Assembly (NCBI GenBank): GCA_020427625.1
Contig: JAGQOI010000103.1
Location: 1 to 8,504, forward strand
Direction of reading: 5' to 3'
Source: Phycisphaerales bacterium
Lineage (GTDB): Bacteria; Planctomycetota; Phycisphaerae; Phycisphaerales; SM1A02
Length of the DNA: 8,504 bases
The notes beneath the pieces were generated by a model, which was not told the origin of the DNA, ran no database searches, and was given only the letters and a program-made list of their open reading frames with translations. Made by a program: the position numbers and the translations under genes. This document shows positions 5,850 through 8,504 of the stretch, piece after piece; position 1 is the first letter of the stretch; every line of letters starts with the position of its first letter.

Positions 5850-6797
5850 ATGAACGACCGACCCGTCGTCGTGCAGACCGAACACCTTTCGCCCGCCGCC
5901 GCCGCGTGGCTGGACGAACGCGCCATCCGCATCGAGCGTCCGCCCGACGATCCCGGTCTCGAGGAGGTGCTCGTCGAGGCCGCGGGTCTCGTCGTCCGCA
6001 CGTACACCATCGTCGACGACGCCCTGCTCGACGCCGCGCCGCGCCTGCGCGTCGTCGGGCGGGCCGGCGTCGGTCTGGACAACATCGACGTCGCCGCGTG
6101 CCGCGCGCGGGGCATCGAGGTCGTCTCCACGCCGGACGCGAACGCCCAGGCCGTCGTCGAGTACGTGCTCCGTCTCGTCACGGAGGTTCTGCGTCCCGTC
6201 ATGACGCTCGACGAAGCCGTCGACGGCGAGACCTGGCGCTCGTATCGGGCGGCGGTCGTCGGGCGTCGTGAACTCGCCGGCTGCACGCTCGGCATCCTCG
6301 GTCTCGGACGCGTCGGTTCGCGCCTCGCCCGCGTCGCGACGGCGCTCGGCATGCGCGTCCTGTATCACGATCTCCTGGACATCGCGCCGGCGGCGCGGCA
6401 CGGCGCCGAGCCGGCTTCCCCCGCCGCGCTCATGCAGCAGAGCGACGTCATCAGCCTCCACGTCGACGGTCGCGCCTCGAACCGGCACCTCGTCGACGCG
6501 TCCCTGCTCGACCGGATGAAGCCGGACGCGGTGTTCGTGAACACGTCGCGCGGGTTCGTGGTGGACGCCGCCGCGCTCGCCGACGCGCTCCGTTCGCGTC
6601 CGGACGCGACGGCGCTCATCGACGTGCACGAGGACGAGCCGTTCCGCGCGTCGTACCCGCTGCTCGGTCTGCCGAACGCGCGTCTGTATCCGCATCTCGC
6701 CAGCCGCACGAACGCCGCGATGGAGCGCATGAGCTGGGTCGTGCGCGACGTGATGGCGGTGCTGGAGGGTCGCACGCCGGATCATCCCGCGCCGTGA
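5850..6797 (+). CDS. D-2-hydroxyacid dehydrogenase, phosphoglycerate-dehydrogenase type
   Basis: A 315-residue cytoplasmic NAD-dependent oxidoreductase of the D-isomer 2-hydroxyacid dehydrogenase family. The substrate-domain landmark VVGRAGVGLDNID is at 68-80. The Rossmann motif GLGRVG is at 151-156 with a likely ribose-binding acid at Asp174, which favours NAD over NADP. The three catalytic residues are in place: Arg234 (NTSRG), Glu263 (DVHEDEP) and His282 (YPHLAS). The enzyme lacks the C-terminal ACT domain of serine-regulated SerA proteins and stops soon after the last helix. It could therefore be a short, unregulated 3-phosphoglycerate dehydrogenase or act on another 2-hydroxyacid. I chose the ATG at 5850 because GGAG lies 10 nt upstream and the in-frame ATG at 5715 adds an arginine-rich segment unlike the family. 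The DUF2254 gene follows on the same strand after 88 bp. Confidence 0.92.
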   Translation: MNDRPVVVQTEHLSPAAAAWLDERAIRIERPPDDPGLEEVLVEAAGLVVRTYTIVDDALLDAAPRLRVVGRAGVGLDNIDVAACRARGIEVVSTPDANAQAVVEYVLRLVTEVLRPVMTLDEAVDGETWRSYRAAVVGRRELAGCTLGILGLGRVGSRLARVATALGMRVLYHDLLDIAPAARHGAEPASPAALMQQSDVISLHVDGRASNRHLVDASLLDRMKPDAVFVNTSRGFVVDAAALADALRSRPDATALIDVHEDEPFRASYPLLGLPNARLYPHLASRTNAAMERMSWVVRDVMAVLEGRTPDHPAP

Positions 6798-6885
6798 CGG
6801 GTCGGGCCGCGGCGGGGCGCGAGTTCGTACACTGGGGACCGCCCGTACATCGGCATCGTCGCCGCGACCCGTGAGACCCCCGCCC

Positions 6886-8175
6886 ATGCTGAGCCGCGAT
6901 TTCGTCACGCAACTCTGGGATCGCATTCGAACGAGCCTGTGGTTCGTGCCGGGCGTGATGGCGGTGGGCGCGATCATGCTCGCCGCGACGATCCCGTGGA
7001 TCGACGACGCGGCACCGGACGCGCTCGCGTCGTTGCCGCTGGTGTACTCCAGCGGCCCGGCCGGCGCACGGGCGGTCCTGTCGACGATCGCGACGTCGAT
7101 GATCACCATCGCCGGCGTCGTGTTCTCGATGACGATCGTGTCGCTCCAACTGGCGTCGTCGCAGTTCGGCCCGCGGCTGCTCCGCACGTTCCTGCGCGAC
7201 CGCGTGAACCAGGTCGTCCTCGGCACCTTCATCGCGACGTTTCTGTACTGCGTGCTCGTGATGCCCCGCGTCGACGGCATGACCGATTCCGTCCACGTGC
7301 CGCACCTCGCGATCACCCTCGCCATCGCGCTCGCGCTGCTCGGACTCGGCATGCTCGTCTACTTCATCGATCACGTCGCCCAGTCGATTCACGCCGACGC
7401 GGTCGTCGCGTCCGTCGCGAACGAACTCGACCGGACCATCGACAGTCTCTACCCCGAAGCCGTCGGCACCGCGCCGCCGCCCGCCGTCACGCCGCCCGAT
7501 CCGCCGGCCGCCGGACATCCCGTCGCGGCGACGTCGTCGGGCTACCTGCGGTTCATCGACGGTGATGCGCTGCTGCGCCTCGCGACGGACGGCGATCTCG
7601 TGATCCACCTCGCGACGATCGTCGGGCGGTACGTCGTCGACGGCGCCGTCCTCGCCACCATCGACGGCGCATCGGTGGCGCCCGCGACCGTCGACGCCGT
7701 GCGCGACGCGTGCGTCCTCGGCTCGCATCGATCCGCGCTGCAGGACGTCTCGTTCCCGTTCGAACAACTCGCCGAGATGGCCGTGCGGGCGCTCTCCGCC
7801 GGCATCAACGATCCGACCACCGCCATCCACTGCGTCGACCGCATCGGCTCCGGACTCGCCCGCCTCGTCGCCCGCGACCTGCCGTCGTCGGTGCGGATCG
7901 CGCCGGACGGCGCGGCCCGCCTCGTCGCGCCGCGGGTGACGCTCGCCGACGTGCTCCGGGCGTCGGTCGATCCCATCGCCCGCAACGCCGGCGCCCAGTT
8001 CGTCGTATGGATGCGCCTCCTCGCCGTGCTCGCCCTCGTCCGCACGCGCGCGCGACGAACCGACGACCGGGAGACGATCGATCTCCACGTGTCCCGCGTC
8101 CTGAAGATGACGGAGGCGGCCTTCGATGACCCCGAGGATCGCCGACGCCTCGCCGCCGCGGCTGCGCGCCCCTGA
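6886..8175 (+). CDS. DUF2254 multi-pass membrane protein
   Basis: A 429-residue inner-membrane protein of the DUF2254 (COG4325) family, whose function is not known. Four hydrophobic segments are visible at about 19-38, 65-92, 110-126 and 139-162. The most conserved family block, FSMTIVSLQLASSQFGPRLL, lies at about 80-99, and the family's GINDPTTAIH motif at 306-315. Between membrane and C-terminal domains is a proline/alanine-rich stretch (about 195-212, APPPAVTPPDPPAA), probably a flexible linker, followed by SGYLRFIDGDALLRLA. The C-terminal two thirds is presumably soluble. I prefer the ATG at 6886 over the GTG at 6871: GTGAGA lies 9 nt before it, and MLSRDFVTQLWDRIRTSLWF resembles usual N-termini. 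TACACT at 6828-6833 is a weak possible -10. The gene may be transcribed with the dehydrogenase, though the two have no known joint role. Confidence 0.9.
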   Translation: MLSRDFVTQLWDRIRTSLWFVPGVMAVGAIMLAATIPWIDDAAPDALASLPLVYSSGPAGARAVLSTIATSMITIAGVVFSMTIVSLQLASSQFGPRLLRTFLRDRVNQVVLGTFIATFLYCVLVMPRVDGMTDSVHVPHLAITLAIALALLGLGMLVYFIDHVAQSIHADAVVASVANELDRTIDSLYPEAVGTAPPPAVTPPDPPAAGHPVAATSSGYLRFIDGDALLRLATDGDLVIHLATIVGRYVVDGAVLATIDGASVAPATVDAVRDACVLGSHRSALQDVSFPFEQLAEMAVRALSAGINDPTTAIHCVDRIGSGLARLVARDLPSSVRIAPDGAARLVAPRVTLADVLRASVDPIARNAGAQFVVWMRLLAVLALVRTRARRTDDRETIDLHVSRVLKMTEAAFDDPEDRRRLAAAAARP

Positions 8176-8267
8176 CCCGGACCAGCCGATCCATTCCGGA
8201 ATACGATGCGAGGCGCGACCGCGCGTCATGCCGGCAGCGGCCGGTCATCGGAGCCCACGCGGTCATC

Positions 8268-8271
8268 GAGG
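8268..8271 (+). promoter_or_regulatory. Ribosome binding site of the right-edge gene
   Basis: GAGG lies 6 nt before the ATG at 8278, near-ideal spacing, and favours that start over the in-frame ATG at 8206, which has no comparable sequence upstream. Confidence 0.6.
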
Positions 8272-8277
8272 TCCGTC

Positions 8278-8504
8278 ATGTCCCGATCCTTCACCAACGC
8301 CCCGCGCCTGACGACGCCCGCGCGACGCCGGCGTGGTGGTCTGATGCTCGCCGCTCTCGGCGCCGCCGGCGTGACCATCGCCGCCCACGCCTTCGATCAC
8401 GCGGCGGCATCGCCGGCGCCCGGTGATCCCCGCGCCGAACTTCGAGAGTTGGGCGAAACGCTCAAGGCCGCGGTCTTCAGCGGCACGCTCTCGGAGGAGG
8501 ACGC
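8278..8504 (+). CDS. N-terminal part of an exported or membrane-anchored protein, cut by the right edge
   Basis: The frame runs open from the ATG at 8278 to the end of the window, 75 complete codons. The N-terminus has a basic region (TPARRRRGG, residues 13-21) followed by a hydrophobic stretch (LMLAALGAAGVTIAAHAF, 22-39), so it is either a long signal peptide or a single anchor with the rest outside the cytoplasm. The basic part lacks a clear twin-arginine motif. After an alanine/proline-rich stretch comes a charged helical segment, RAELRELGETLKAAVFSGTL, then SEEDA, resembling the short 'GxLTEEEA'-like helices often seen in planctomycete exported proteins; that likeness is from memory. The function is unknown. 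An in-frame ATG at 8206 would add 24 residues ahead of the signal and is less likely. Confidence 0.75.
   Translation, partial: MSRSFTNAPRLTTPARRRRGGLMLAALGAAGVTIAAHAFDHAAASPAPGDPRAELRELGETLKAAVFSGTLSEED

Noticed and set aside
5706..7352. A 548-codon minus-strand open frame across the dehydrogenase and DUF2254 genes
   Set aside because: It spans two well-supported plus-strand genes and their gap, and is rich in Arg, Asp and His without any domain.
6616..8229. A 537-codon minus-strand open frame over the DUF2254 gene
   Set aside because: Antisense shadow; its composition is Arg/Asp/Gly-rich and the plus-strand frame matches DUF2254 throughout.
1..8504. Possible tRNA genes, CRISPR arrays, insertion sequences or riboswitches
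   Set aside because: I looked for cloverleaf-like sequence, regularly spaced repeats, terminal inverted repeats, transposase motifs and riboswitch-like leaders and saw none.

Overview
The window looks like chromosomal DNA of a high-GC planctomycete, most likely of the Phycisphaerae type. The main reason is a pair of large secreted proteins that each end in a two-repeat, dockerin-like calcium-binding module (D-x-D-x-D-G...PADLAILLA-x-W), an architecture very common in that group. Almost every codon in the well-supported genes ends in G or C. The taxonomic call is inference from protein style, not from a marker gene.

Left part (1-4142): an open frame of unknown function enters from the left edge and stops at 261; its codon use is clearly less GC-biased than the rest. 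Two minus-strand genes follow. The distal one (316-2475) encodes a secreted trypsin-like serine protease with an intact His/Asp/Ser triad, two downstream beta-rich domains and a C-terminal dockerin-like module. The proximal one (2727-4142) encodes a secreted protein of unknown function with a dense cysteine cluster and the same type of C-terminal module. A perfect 13-bp-stem hairpin lies between them. The two genes share an exact 31-bp direct repeat in the dockerin-coding parts.

Middle part (4143-5849): a 175-bp divergent intergenic region separates the cysteine-rich gene from a plus-strand RNA 2',3'-cyclic phosphodiesterase (thpR/ligT family). That gene converges with a minus-strand pair: an HU-family nucleoid protein followed by a small DUF952 protein. 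HU has the best promoter in the window (TTGACA-16-TACATT).

Right part (5850-8504): a D-2-hydroxyacid dehydrogenase of the phosphoglycerate-dehydrogenase type with its catalytic Arg/Glu/His intact, a DUF2254 multi-pass membrane protein, and the start of a membrane-anchored or secreted protein that runs off the right edge. All three are on the plus strand.

No RNA gene, insertion sequence, CRISPR array, attachment site or replication origin was seen. Most of the right two thirds is ordinary housekeeping or hypothetical chromosomal content. The most unusual material is the tandem pair of dockerin-tagged exported proteins.
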